Source: Flavobacteriaceae bacterium
Lineage (GTDB): Bacteria > Bacteroidota > Bacteroidia > Flavobacteriales > Flavobacteriaceae
DNA: 7,631 nt
Assembly: GCA_030828025.1 (NCBI GenBank)
Contig: JAURDG010000059.1
Location: 1 to 7,631 of the forward strand
Reading direction: 5' to 3'
In this document: piece after piece, positions 1 through 6,613 of the stretch
Position numbering within the stretch: position 1 is the stretch's first letter
Layout of the letters: every line of letters starts with the position of its first letter
Translations under genes and position numbers: made by a program
The notes under the pieces: generated by a model
Told to the model about the DNA's origin: nothing
Database searches by the model: none
Seen by the model: the letters and a program-made list of their open reading frames with translations, nothing else

Positions 1-2
1 AC

Positions 3-710
3 TATAATAGAGGTTATGCGGACGACTTAGAGGCATCTGGTATTGCCGATATTTTTAGAATTCCCAAGTATGCCTATTATTTCTATCAAAGTCAAAAACC
101 ACCCGCTGCGGATGCTTTTAGCAAACCGATGGTGTATATTGCCAGTAATTGGGATAAAAATTCCTCCTTAACGGTGCGTGTTTTTAGTAATGCCGACCAT
201 GTTGACCTATATCTCAATGACCAATTTTTAACAAGTAAAAAAGGCAGTGATGCAGCCGAGTTTTCGGACTCCTTGTCCTATCCACCTCATGTGTTTGAGC
301 TTCCACGCTTTGTTCCTGGAACACTAAAAGCAATTGCCTTTATTGATGGAAAAAAAGTTGCCGAGCATCGGGTTTCGACCCCTAAGACGGCGAAAAAAAT
401 TAAGCTTGATGTAGATGAATCTGGCTTGCCCTTGGTGTTGGGTGTTGATGACGTTGTTTTTGTCTATGCCAAAATCGTAGATGAAAACAATGAAATAGTG
501 GCAGATGCCACGAATGAGATTTCTTTTTTGATTGATGGCAATCAAGAAGCTGAGATTATAGGTCCCAATAAAATGAATGCTGAAGCGGGCATTGCGACCG
601 TACTCATTAGAACAAACTATACCGATTCTACGATAAAGGTTAGCGCTATGGCAGATGGTATAACGGCACATGAATTGTTGTTGGTCAACGAGTCAAAACG
701 AAGTTTTTAA
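3..710 (+). CDS. GH2 glycoside hydrolase (beta-galactosidase-like), C-terminal part; 5' end outside window
   Basis: The frame is open from base 3 to the TAA at 708-710, giving 235 residues of a larger protein. The first ~35 residues (YNRGYADDLEASGIADIFRI, then a Lys-Tyr-Ala-Tyr-Tyr-Phe-Tyr-Gln-Ser run) match the end of the TIM barrel of GH2 enzymes of the beta-galactosidase type. Next comes a beta domain with the 'VRVFSNADHVDLYLND' pattern, which resembles the DUF4982-like module of GH2 proteins. The last ~100 residues resemble the immunoglobulin-like or invasin-like domain (ADATNEISFLIDG..., then ATVLIRTNYTDSTIKVSA) common at GH2 C-termini. Catalytic glutamates and any signal peptide lie upstream of the window, so substrate and localisation cannot be read; such enzymes in Bacteroidota are usually periplasmic or surface-linked and act on plant or algal glycans. 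The ATG at 129 is internal, not the start. The stop overlaps that of convergent prfC. Confidence 0.88.
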   Translation, partial: YNRGYADDLEASGIADIFRIPKYAYYFYQSQKPPAADAFSKPMVYIASNWDKNSSLTVRVFSNADHVDLYLNDQFLTSKKGSDAAEFSDSLSYPPHVFELPRFVPGTLKAIAFIDGKKVAEHRVSTPKTAKKIKLDVDESGLPLVLGVDDVVFVYAKIVDENNEIVADATNEISFLIDGNQEAEIIGPNKMNAEAGIATVLIRTNYTDSTIKVSAMADGITAHELLLVNESKRSF

Positions 711-2293
711 AACTCCGAAGTGGCATGAAACGCCACTTTAGGGTATTTGCTCTGGGTCATTTGAAGTGAAAATGCAGAGTCTGCCAGATAGACCAATTGC
801 CCTTGTTTGTCTTTGGCTAAAAACTTGGCTTTGGTTTGTTTAAATCCAGCAAAATCTTCTTGACCACCTTGTTGCACTTCTACCCAACACGCTTTGTGTA
901 CGTTTAGGTTTTCATAGGTACAACGAGCGCCATACTCGTGCTCTAAGCGGTACTGAATTACATCAAACTGAAGGGCACCAACGGTGCCAACCACTTTTCG
1001 TCCGTTAAATTCGAGTGTAAATAATTGGGCAACGCCCTCGTCCATCAACTGGTCGATGCCTTTGTTTAATTGCTTTGCTTTCATTGGGTCGGCATTATTG
1101 ATATACCGAAAATGTTCTGGAGAAAAACTTGGGATTCCTTTAAAATGAATTTCCTCTCCTGATGTCAAGGTATCGCCAATTTTAAAGTTACCGGTGTCGT
1201 GCAAGCCTACAATATCTCCGGGATAGGAAATGTCGATGATTTCTTTTTTATCGGCAAAAAAAGCATTTGGACTGCTAAATTTTAATTTCTTTTTGTGCCG
1301 CACATGTAAATAGGGTACATTTCGGGTAAACGTCCCTGAAACAATTTTAACAAACGCCAATCTGTCTCTGTGCTTGGGGTCCATGTTGGCATGTATTTTA
1401 AAGACAAAACCCGAAAACGCATCCTCATTCGGTACAATGGTGCGTTCTTCGCTATCCTTGGGTAACGGTGGTGGCGCAATGTCCACAAAGCAGTCCAGAA
1501 GCTCTTGAACACCAAAATTATTTAACGCTGAGCCAAAAAACACAGGATGCTGTGCTCCAGACAAATAGGCTTTTCGATCAAAGCTTGGATAGACTTCACG
1601 TACGAGTTCCAATTCTTCATCCAATCTGGATTTAGCTGATGCGCCAATGGCAGTTTTCAGCGCAGGATCATCTAAATCATCGATTAAATCACTTTGGCTA
1701 ATGGTGGTTTTCTGCTCGTCTTTAAATAACCGAATATTGTTATTCCACAGGTTGTAAATACCTTTAAAATCATAGCCCATCCCAATGGGAAAACTCATCG
1801 GTACGGTCGTAAGCCCTAACTTTTGTTCTACTTCATCTAATAAATCAAACGCATCTTTTCCTTCGCGATCTAGTTTATTGATAAATACGATAATAGGAAT
1901 ATTTCGCATTCGACACACTTCGACTAATTTTTCCGTTTGCGCTTCAACTCCTTTAGCGACATCAATGACCACAATCACACTATCAACAGCAGTTAATGTG
2001 CGGTAGGTGTCTTCAGCAAAGTCTTTGTGTCCGGGCGTGTCAAGGATATTTATTTTTTTGTCTTTATATATAAACGCCAATACAGATGTGGCCACAGAAA
2101 TTCCACGTTGCCGTTCAATTTCCATAAAGTCACTAGTGGCTGTTTTTTTGATTTTATTGGATTTTACGGCACCTGCTTCTTGAATGGCACCGCCAAAAAG
2201 CAGTAGCTTTTCGGTGAGTGTTGTTTTTCCAGCGTCTGGGTGTGAGATGATGCCAAAGGTGCGGCGGCGTGCAATTTCTTCCAAAAAATTCAT
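707..2293 (-). CDS. prfC: Peptide chain release factor 3 (RF3)
   Basis: RF3 is a cytoplasmic translational GTPase that recycles RF1/RF2 from the ribosome after peptide release. Starting at the ATG at 2293 gives 528 residues, close to the usual ~529. GTPase motifs are visible: P-loop HPDAGKTT (residues 18-25), switch I RGISVATS (63-70), DTPGH (85-89) and NKLD (139-142). The segment ATSDFMEIERQRGIS (52-66) is typical of RF3 and separates it from EF-G. The rest shows the RF3 beta-barrel and C-terminal domains, including GTVGALQFDV and a run close to EYGARC. An in-frame ATG at 2308 would add MYFCP. I prefer 2293 because family members begin with a short segment before the ARRRTFGIISHPDAGKTT motif, and because a promoter-like TATTTTTG covers the upstream codons. 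The TAA (707-709, read on the - strand) overlaps the stop of the convergent GH2 gene. Confidence 0.95.
   Translation of the reverse strand: MNFLEEIARRRTFGIISHPDAGKTTLTEKLLLFGGAIQEAGAVKSNKIKKTATSDFMEIERQRGISVATSVLAFIYKDKKINILDTPGHKDFAEDTYRTLTAVDSVIVVIDVAKGVEAQTEKLVEVCRMRNIPIIVFINKLDREGKDAFDLLDEVEQKLGLTTVPMSFPIGMGYDFKGIYNLWNNNIRLFKDEQKTTISQSDLIDDLDDPALKTAIGASAKSRLDEELELVREVYPSFDRKAYLSGAQHPVFFGSALNNFGVQELLDCFVDIAPPPLPKDSEERTIVPNEDAFSGFVFKIHANMDPKHRDRLAFVKIVSGTFTRNVPYLHVRHKKKLKFSSPNAFFADKKEIIDISYPGDIVGLHDTGNFKIGDTLTSGEEIHFKGIPSFSPEHFRYINNADPMKAKQLNKGIDQLMDEGVAQLFTLEFNGRKVVGTVGALQFDVIQYRLEHEYGARCTYENLNVHKACWVEVQQGGQEDFAGFKQTKAKFLAKDKQGQLVYLADSAFSLQMTQSKYPKVAFHATSEF
718..738. terminator. Hairpin at the GH2/prfC convergent junction, possible terminator
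   Basis: AAGTGGC (718-724) and GCCACTT (732-738) form a perfect 7-bp stem with a 7-base loop. It sits 8 bases after the GH2 stop and inside the last codons of prfC. The downstream tracts are only moderately T-rich (CTTTAGGG on +, GAGTTTTAAAAAC on -), so termination in either direction is an inference. Confidence 0.35.
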
Positions 2294-2297
2294 TGGG

Positions 2298-2305
2298 CAA
2301 AAATA
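2298..2305 (-). promoter_or_regulatory. Possible -7 promoter element for prfC
   Basis: On the - strand TATTTTTG matches the Bacteroidota -7 consensus TAnnTTTG exactly. It ends 4 bases before the preferred prfC ATG. The nearest upstream TTG (2324-2322) is 16 bases away, shorter than the usual 19-21, so the match may be chance. If real, the prfC mRNA would be leaderless or nearly so. Confidence 0.22.
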
Positions 2306-2361
2306 CATGGATTTGATAAATCAACGCTTAACCAAGTCATTTTTTGTACTTTTATTCCCAC

Positions 2362-2880
2362 ATGGAAGAACAGGTTATTTTAGTAGATGCGCAAGACAAT
2401 CCCATAGGCTTGATGCCCAAAATGGAGGCACACGAAAAAGGTGTATTGCACCGTGCATTTTCGGTATTCATTTTAAATGATTCGAATGAACTGATGTTGC
2501 AACAACGCGCATTACACAAATACCACTCGCCCGGCTTATGGACCAATACCTGTTGCAGTCATCAACGGGATGGTGAAACCAATATTGCTGCTGGCAAACG
2601 CCGATTACAAGAAGAAATGGGCTTTGAAACAGATCTACATGAAATAACCTCGTTTATCTATAAAGCTCATTTCGACAATGGCCTTACGGAACACGAGTTA
2701 GATCATATATTGCTAGGGCAATACAACGCTATGCCCAGCATTAATCATGACGAAGTTGCTGATTGGAAGTGGATGCCTATCGAAGCTGTTCGTGATGACA
2801 TCAACCAACACCCCGAGAAATATACGGCTTGGTTTATTATTATCTTTGAGCGGTTTTACGAACAAATAAAAACATCATGA
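2362..2880 (+). CDS. idi: Isopentenyl-diphosphate delta-isomerase, type 1
   Basis: This cytoplasmic Nudix-fold enzyme interconverts isopentenyl and dimethylallyl diphosphate, supplying starters for quinone, carotenoid and undecaprenyl chains. The 172 residues match the short bacterial type 1 form. Visible active-site residues are the metal ligands His24 and His30, catalytic Cys65 and His67 in WTNTCCSH (60-67), the Nudix-like helix from Gly71 to Phe88 containing RRLQEEMGF, and Glu110/Glu112 in TEHELDH. These align with Cys67, His69, Glu114 and Glu116 of the E. coli enzyme. I chose the ATG at 2362; an in-frame TTG at 2344 would add only six residues and starts too close to prfC regulatory sequence. 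It is the first gene of a + strand operon, its TGA overlapping the next ATG (ATGA, 2877-2880). A type 1 isomerase would be needed if the organism uses the mevalonate route, but the window does not show which route is present. Confidence 0.95.
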   Translation: MEEQVILVDAQDNPIGLMPKMEAHEKGVLHRAFSVFILNDSNELMLQQRALHKYHSPGLWTNTCCSHQRDGETNIAAGKRRLQEEMGFETDLHEITSFIYKAHFDNGLTEHELDHILLGQYNAMPSINHDEVADWKWMPIEAVRDDINQHPEKYTAWFIIIFERFYEQIKTS

Positions 2881-3305
2881 AGCAGGTAACGGTCAGCCGA
2901 AAGGCACATTTTAATGCAGCACATCGCTTGTTTCGTAAAGACTGGAGTGATGCCAAAAATCAAGAAGTTTTTGATAAATGTAATAACCCTTTTTATCATG
3001 GTCATAACTATGAGCTTATTGTTTCTGTAACTGGAACTATTGACCCAGAAACGGGTTATGTGATGGATATGAAAATACTGAAAGACTTGATTAAAATTCA
3101 CGTTGAAGATGCCTTTGACCACAAAAACCTTAACGAGCAAGTGCCCGAATTTGCTTCGCTGATACCAACTGCCGAGCACATTGCCGTGGTCATTTGGGAA
3201 AAGTTACGCCCTAAAATTCACAAGGAACACGATTTATCCATAACTTTGTATGAAACCCCTAGAAACTTTGTGCAGTATTCGGGGCCTAACTTAAATCAAA
3301 ACTAA
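2877..3305 (+). CDS. 6-pyruvoyl-tetrahydropterin synthase / 6-carboxytetrahydropterin synthase family protein
   Basis: This is a T-fold (COG0720) zinc enzyme of 142 residues acting on dihydroneopterin triphosphate. Zinc ligands are His16 (FNAAHR), His41 and His43 (HGH). The catalytic Cys35 lies in CNNPFYHGHNYEL, with a catalytic Asp-His pair in FDHKNLNE (Asp81-His82). PTAEHIA (97-103) and the C-terminal pterin-anchoring Glu126 (LYETPRN) are also present. The Cys-x5-HGH spacing resembles biopterin-type PTPS (mammalian CNNPNGHGHNY) more than the Cys-x3-HGH of E. coli QueD, so the product could be 6-pyruvoyl-tetrahydropterin rather than the queuosine intermediate. I leave the symbol empty for that reason. 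Translation is probably coupled to idi through the ATGA overlap and to the next gene through TAATG. No queC, queE or queF lies nearby to settle the pathway. Confidence 0.92.
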   Translation: MKQVTVSRKAHFNAAHRLFRKDWSDAKNQEVFDKCNNPFYHGHNYELIVSVTGTIDPETGYVMDMKILKDLIKIHVEDAFDHKNLNEQVPEFASLIPTAEHIAVVIWEKLRPKIHKEHDLSITLYETPRNFVQYSGPNLNQN

Positions 3306-3571
3306 TGGCGAACATCCGTGATCTGAAAAAAGACATCAACTACGTGTTGGGAGAAATCATCGAAATGGCAATGGACTGGGAAAAAGCCAATCCAGATGCT
3401 GATAAAACAAAAAGTGCTGCAATTGTCGATGAAGCGATTGCTACTTTTGATGCTTTTAGTGCCCGGATTAATCAAAAGGATATTAAAGACAAACGTGCAC
3501 ACTACCGCACGATTGCCCATGACCTTGAGACAAAAGGAAATGAGCTTATCGAAAAGCTCAATGCGCTTTAA
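3305..3571 (+). CDS. Small conserved-looking helical protein of unknown function
   Basis: I do not recognise a named family. The 88-residue protein begins at the A of the TAATG overlap with the pterin synthase stop, which argues for real, coupled translation. The sequence is charged and strongly helix-forming, in about three segments (residues 4-25, 36-57 and 59-86), with no cysteine, no signal peptide and no membrane segment. A single Trp occurs at residue 24 (MAMDWEKANPD). The C-terminal part (TIAHDLETKGNELIEKLNAL) looks amphipathic, so a soluble helical bundle or a partner-binding protein is plausible. The last 14 bases overlap alkB on the other strand. Position suggests co-expression with idi and the pterin synthase, but no functional link can be read from the sequence. 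Confidence 0.78.
   Translation: MANIRDLKKDINYVLGEIIEMAMDWEKANPDADKTKSAAIVDEAIATFDAFSARINQKDIKDKRAHYRTIAHDLETKGNELIEKLNAL
3531..3560 (-). terminator. Candidate intrinsic terminator of the channel-alkB unit
   Basis: TGAGCTT (3541-3547) and AAGCTCA (3554-3560) form a perfect 7-bp stem with a 6-base loop. Read on the - strand, the stem begins exactly at the alkB TGA stop and is followed by the T-rich tail TTTCCTTTTG (3540-3531). It lies inside the 3' end of the convergent small-protein gene. The interrupted T tract makes it a moderate candidate. Confidence 0.4.
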
Positions 3572-4163
3572 AAACCTTTCTAAAAGTTAGGTTAATGCGT
3601 GGACCGATTGCCCTTGCCGTTTTGGCAATTTGATGTTTCCAAAAATGTTGCGTGCTGCCTTCCATAAGCAGTAAACTGCCGTGGGTAAGTTCTAATTTTA
3701 GCTTTTGAGATTTATCCGTATTATGTCGCAAATGAAAATACCGCGACGCACCCAAGCTCACCGAAGCAATGATGGGATTTTCACCTAGTTCGGGTTCGTT
3801 GTCGGCGTGCCAACCGTTGCTGTCTTGCCCGTCACGATAGAGGTTTAGTAAAACCGTCGTAAATGATGTATCTGTAAACTTTTTTATGCTTTTTTCTAGT
3901 TCCAATAAAGGCGCATTCATGGGGTTGGGTTGCATCACAATGCCCGAGTACCCATAAGGGTCGGTGGTGTGTCCGTGTAAGGATGTCATGCGGGGCTGCG
4001 GGTAGGTTTTGCCAAAAACAGTAATGGGGTCGTTGCGCCAAGGGGTAGAAGTGTGCAGTGTTTCAAAATAGGCATCTGCTTCTACATTATTTAAAAAATT
4101 GGGGTAATAGCGGATAATGGCATCGGGAAGTTCGGGTGCAAAAAAATCAATTTCGGTAGCCAT
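3558..4163 (-). CDS. AlkB-like Fe(II)/2-oxoglutarate-dependent dioxygenase
   Basis: Family members oxidatively remove alkyl groups from DNA or RNA bases such as 1-methyladenine and 3-methylcytosine. The 201 residues resemble the ALKBH2/ALKBH3-type branch common in bacteria. Iron ligands are His119 and Asp121 (WHADNE) and His177 (HFWKH). The 2-oxoglutarate-binding arginines are Arg189 and Arg195 in RINLTFR. Upstream, PRMTSLHG (57-64) and NLYRDG (107-112) match the substrate-lid and N-x-Y positions of the family. The protein is probably soluble and cytoplasmic. The ATG at 4163 overlaps the TAA of the upstream channel gene (TAATG), so the two are very likely translated from one mRNA. The 3' end overlaps the convergent small gene by 14 bases. 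Substrate preference cannot be told from sequence alone. Confidence 0.93.
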   Translation of the reverse strand: MATEIDFFAPELPDAIIRYYPNFLNNVEADAYFETLHTSTPWRNDPITVFGKTYPQPRMTSLHGHTTDPYGYSGIVMQPNPMNAPLLELEKSIKKFTDTSFTTVLLNLYRDGQDSNGWHADNEPELGENPIIASVSLGASRYFHLRHNTDKSQKLKLELTHGSLLLMEGSTQHFWKHQIAKTARAIGPRINLTFRKVFKAH

Positions 4164-4492
4164 TACTTTTTTTGTTTGTTGTTTCGTTTACGTATTGATT
4201 CCTTTCTATAATGCAAAAAAAGCGTATTCACAAAGCCCAAAATAAGCGATACGCCAATAATGATATAGCCCATGGTAAATACTTTTCCCATATCCGTTTT
4301 AGGCGAAAAATCACCATAGCCAATCGTGGTGAGTGTAATCACCGAAAAATAGAGCGAATCGAGCCACGACCAATCTTCCAAATAGCGGTAAGCAACAGTT
4401 CCGATGGCAAGAAAAAAATTGGTAGCAAAAAGCAATGACCGGTAGGCAGGATCGCGCCAGAAGGAAAGAAGCGTTTTCCAGAAAAAAAGCAT
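4163..4492 (-). CDS. Two-transmembrane potassium channel (Ion_trans_2 type)
   Basis: The 109 residues contain one pore module: a first membrane helix (about 18-37), pore helix (45-56), the K+ selectivity filter TTIGYGD (55-61) and a second helix (about 70-92, rich in Ile, Leu and Gly, with a possible glycine hinge at Gly75 or Gly80). A basic tail follows (RKESIRKRNNKQKK). A tetramer in the inner membrane is expected from the family. Unlike many bacterial channels it has no RCK/TrkA-N gating domain, no cyclic-nucleotide domain and no voltage sensor, so gating is not apparent. The ATG at 4492 gives a short cytoplasmic N-terminus (MLFFWKTLLSFWRDPAYRS) that may lie along the membrane. It is first in a - strand unit with the AlkB-like gene (TAATG overlap). 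No clear promoter appears in the ~30 bases between its start and the htpG terminator, so read-through from htpG is possible. Confidence 0.92.
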   Translation of the reverse strand: MLFFWKTLLSFWRDPAYRSLLFATNFFLAIGTVAYRYLEDWSWLDSLYFSVITLTTIGYGDFSPKTDMGKVFTMGYIIIGVSLILGFVNTLFLHYRKESIRKRNNKQKK

Positions 4493-4521
4493 AGTAGGTC
4501 TGTTTTAAGTCATAAATTAAC

Positions 4522-4552
4522 AAAAAAATCCCCCAACTAAAAAGTGTGGGAT
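4522..4552 (-). terminator. Intrinsic terminator downstream of htpG
   Basis: On the - strand ATCCC (4552-4548) pairs with GGGAT (4532-4528). The stem continues inward past one mismatch and a bulge (CA/UG, then CU/AG), closes on a short T loop, and is followed by seven T residues (4528-4522). It lies 61 bases past the htpG stop and 30 bases before the channel gene start, so it should separate the two units at least partly. Confidence 0.7.
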
Positions 4553-4612
4553 TTTAAATCAATGCAAGCACATGGCCAAAGGGCACTGTGTTTATCGAAA
4601 TGCTTAGTAACC

Positions 4613-6490
4613 TTATTTTATCATCTCAAAGCTGCGCTTGATGAAGGCGGTAAGCTCCTCGCCCTTGAGTAGCGACTGTGACAAACGCGCCAAATCCAAC
4701 GACTGTTTTATTAGGCGTTCTTGTTTCTTTTTGGTTTTGGTCTCCAAAATCTGACTAACTAACGGGTGGTTTACATTAACCACAAGTTGATACATGTCAG
4801 GAAATCCGCCACCAAACATACCGCCGCCGCCAGTTTGCTGCATCTCTTTCATGCGACGCATAAACTCGGGTTGTGTTATCATAAAGGGAGCGGCTTCGCT
4901 GTCCATGGCTTCTAGTTGAACGGTGTATTTTTCTTTAGGAACCACATCCTCAATAAGCGGTTTTAAGGTTTCCTTTTGTTCGTCGGTTAGTTTAGAAAGT
5001 TGCGGCTCGTCTTTGGTTATGAGCTTATCAATGTGGTCACTGTCCACACGAACAAAACTTAGCTTGTCGTCTTCTTGCTCTAACTTTTGCAACAGATGTC
5101 CCACAATCGGAGAATCAAGTAACAATACCGTATAGCCTTTGTCTTTTGCTGCCTGAATATAGGCGTGTTGCTCCTCCACATTAGCGGCATATAGTTGAAT
5201 GAGCTTATCCTCTTTATCGGTCTGTAAAGTTTTGGTCTGCTCTTTTAACTCGTCAAGGGTTAAGTAAGTGCCATCAGTTGTAGGGAATAGATTGAACTTC
5301 TGTGCTTTTTCAAAAAACTTCTCTTCCGAAAGCATGCCGTATTCAATGACCACTTTGATGTCGTTCCATTTTTGCTCTAGGTTTTCACGTTCGTTTTTGA
5401 AAATGGATTGCAGCTTGTCGGCAACCTTTTTGGTAATATAATTACTGATTTTCTTTACTGCACCTTCGGCTTGAAGATAACTTCTCGAAACATTAAGCGG
5501 GATATCTGGCGAATCAATGACACCACGCAACATGGTCAAAAATTCAGGCACTATACCTTCTACGTTGTCGGTGACAAACACCTGATTTTGATACAGTTGA
5601 ATGCGGTCTTTTTGAATATTAAGATCGTTATTGAGTTTGGGGAAATACAAAATACCGGTCAGATTAAAAGGATAGTCAACATTCAAGTGGATATTAAAAA
5701 GCGGCTCCTCAAACTGCATCGGGTACAATTCCCGATAAAATGCTTTATAGTCCTCTTCTTTAAGGTCAGCGGGCTTTTTTGTCCAGGCTGGTGTTGGGTT
5801 ATTGATGATGTTATCAACAGTCTCTTTGATTTCTTTTTTGTTATCGCCTTCGCCTTCTTCCCGTGTTTCTTCTCGTGTCCCAAACTTAATGGGGATGGGC
5901 ATAAACTTGTTGTATTTTGTGAGCAATTCCCGAATACGTGCTTCTTCCAAAAATTCATCCGAATCGCTGTCGATGTGCAAAATGATTTCTGTTCCTCGTT
6001 CTGATTTGTCGTGTTCCTCTAAGGTGTATTCGGGTGAGCCATCGCATGTCCAATGCGCTGCTGGTGCATCGGTGTGCGACTTGGTGATGATTTCAACTTG
6101 TTTGGCAACCATAAATGCCGAGTAAAAACCAAGACCAAAATGCCCGATAATACCGCTATCTTTAGCACTGTCTTTATATTGATTGATAAATTCTTCAGCA
6201 CCAGAAAAGGCAACTTCGTTTATGTATTTGCCCACCTCTTCGGCTGTCATGCCCAATCCTTGATCAATCACGTGAAGCGTGCGCTTGTCTTTATTTATTT
6301 TAATTTCAATAATTGGTTGCCCGTATTCTGCTTTTGATTCGCCAATATTTGTCAGGTGTTTAAGCTTTAATGTGGCATCTGTGGCATTCGATACCAATTC
6401 ACGTAAGAAAATTTCGTGATCGCTATACAGAAATTTCTTGATTAACGGGAAGATATTTTCGACGGCAACATTAATTTTTCCAGTGCTCAT
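4613..6490 (-). CDS. htpG: Molecular chaperone HtpG (bacterial Hsp90)
   Basis: HtpG is a cytosolic ATP-driven dimeric chaperone that remodels late folding intermediates. From the ATG at 6490 it is 625 residues, the normal bacterial length. The N-terminal GHKL ATPase is clear: ELVSNATDA (31-39, with catalytic Glu31 and Mg-binding Asn35), DQGLGMT (76-82, Asp76 contacting adenine), and the lid and glycine motif GHFGLGFYSAFMV (116-128). The middle domain has LNVSRSYLQ, carrying the Arg that contacts the ATP gamma phosphate. The C-terminal dimerisation region holds a glycine-rich linker (GGGGMFGGG) followed by VNVNHPLVSQIL. An acidic/basic linker between N and middle domains (EETREEGEGDNKKEIKE) is intact. 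The ATG at 6511 adds MRVKTKN, which is atypical; the family starts M-S/T-x-G-x-I-N-V. No CIRCE element or clear heat-shock promoter is visible upstream. Confidence 0.97.
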   Translation of the reverse strand: MSTGKINVAVENIFPLIKKFLYSDHEIFLRELVSNATDATLKLKHLTNIGESKAEYGQPIIEIKINKDKRTLHVIDQGLGMTAEEVGKYINEVAFSGAEEFINQYKDSAKDSGIIGHFGLGFYSAFMVAKQVEIITKSHTDAPAAHWTCDGSPEYTLEEHDKSERGTEIILHIDSDSDEFLEEARIRELLTKYNKFMPIPIKFGTREETREEGEGDNKKEIKETVDNIINNPTPAWTKKPADLKEEDYKAFYRELYPMQFEEPLFNIHLNVDYPFNLTGILYFPKLNNDLNIQKDRIQLYQNQVFVTDNVEGIVPEFLTMLRGVIDSPDIPLNVSRSYLQAEGAVKKISNYITKKVADKLQSIFKNERENLEQKWNDIKVVIEYGMLSEEKFFEKAQKFNLFPTTDGTYLTLDELKEQTKTLQTDKEDKLIQLYAANVEEQHAYIQAAKDKGYTVLLLDSPIVGHLLQKLEQEDDKLSFVRVDSDHIDKLITKDEPQLSKLTDEQKETLKPLIEDVVPKEKYTVQLEAMDSEAAPFMITQPEFMRRMKEMQQTGGGGMFGGGFPDMYQLVVNVNHPLVSQILETKTKKKQERLIKQSLDLARLSQSLLKGEELTAFIKRSFEMIK

Positions 6491-6578
6491 ATTTTTTGTT
6501 TTAACCCTCATATTTCAAATAAAATACCAAACTTGAATAACTGACATGATGACACGACAATATATTTTGTTTAAAAGT

Positions 6579-6609
6579 TTTGTCATTTCGTTAAACATTT
6601 TTATATTTG
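6579..6609 (+). promoter_or_regulatory. Bacteroidota-type promoter (TTTG-N19-TATATTTG)
   Basis: TTTG at 6579-6582 and TATATTTG at 6602-6609 match the -33 and -7 consensus (TTTG and TAnnTTTG) with the optimal 19-base spacer. Transcription would start at about 6614-6616. It is the best promoter match I found in the window and points toward the short ORF and the FabH-like gene. Confidence 0.62.
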
Positions 6610-6613
6610 TCAA

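Noticed and set aside
324..671. 115-codon open frame on the - strand within the GH2 gene
   Set aside because: The + strand frame matches GH2 C-terminal domains throughout; the opposite frame has no family features.
2344..2361. TTG start for idi at 2344
   Set aside because: It gives a six-residue extension not typical of the family; the ATG at 2362 fits known lengths.
2184..2480. 98-codon + strand frame spanning the prfC start and the idi start
   Set aside because: It crosses the divergent promoter region and is out of frame with idi; no homology is recognisable.
5408..6004. 198-codon open frame on the + strand inside htpG
   Set aside because: It is antisense to conserved HtpG coding sequence. 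The peptide is Phe/Ile/Val-rich as expected of a reversed charged protein and shows no recognisable motif.
6491..6511. Upstream ATG for htpG at 6511 (adds MRVKTKN)
   Set aside because: HtpG proteins start with M-S/T-x-G-x-I-N-V, which fits the ATG at 6490.
6491..6600. CIRCE or other heat-shock operator upstream of htpG
   Set aside because: The TTAGCACTC/GAGTGCTAA dyad is absent. Only a weak 6-bp dyad (ATGACA/TGTCAT) is seen, which is expected by chance in AT-rich DNA.
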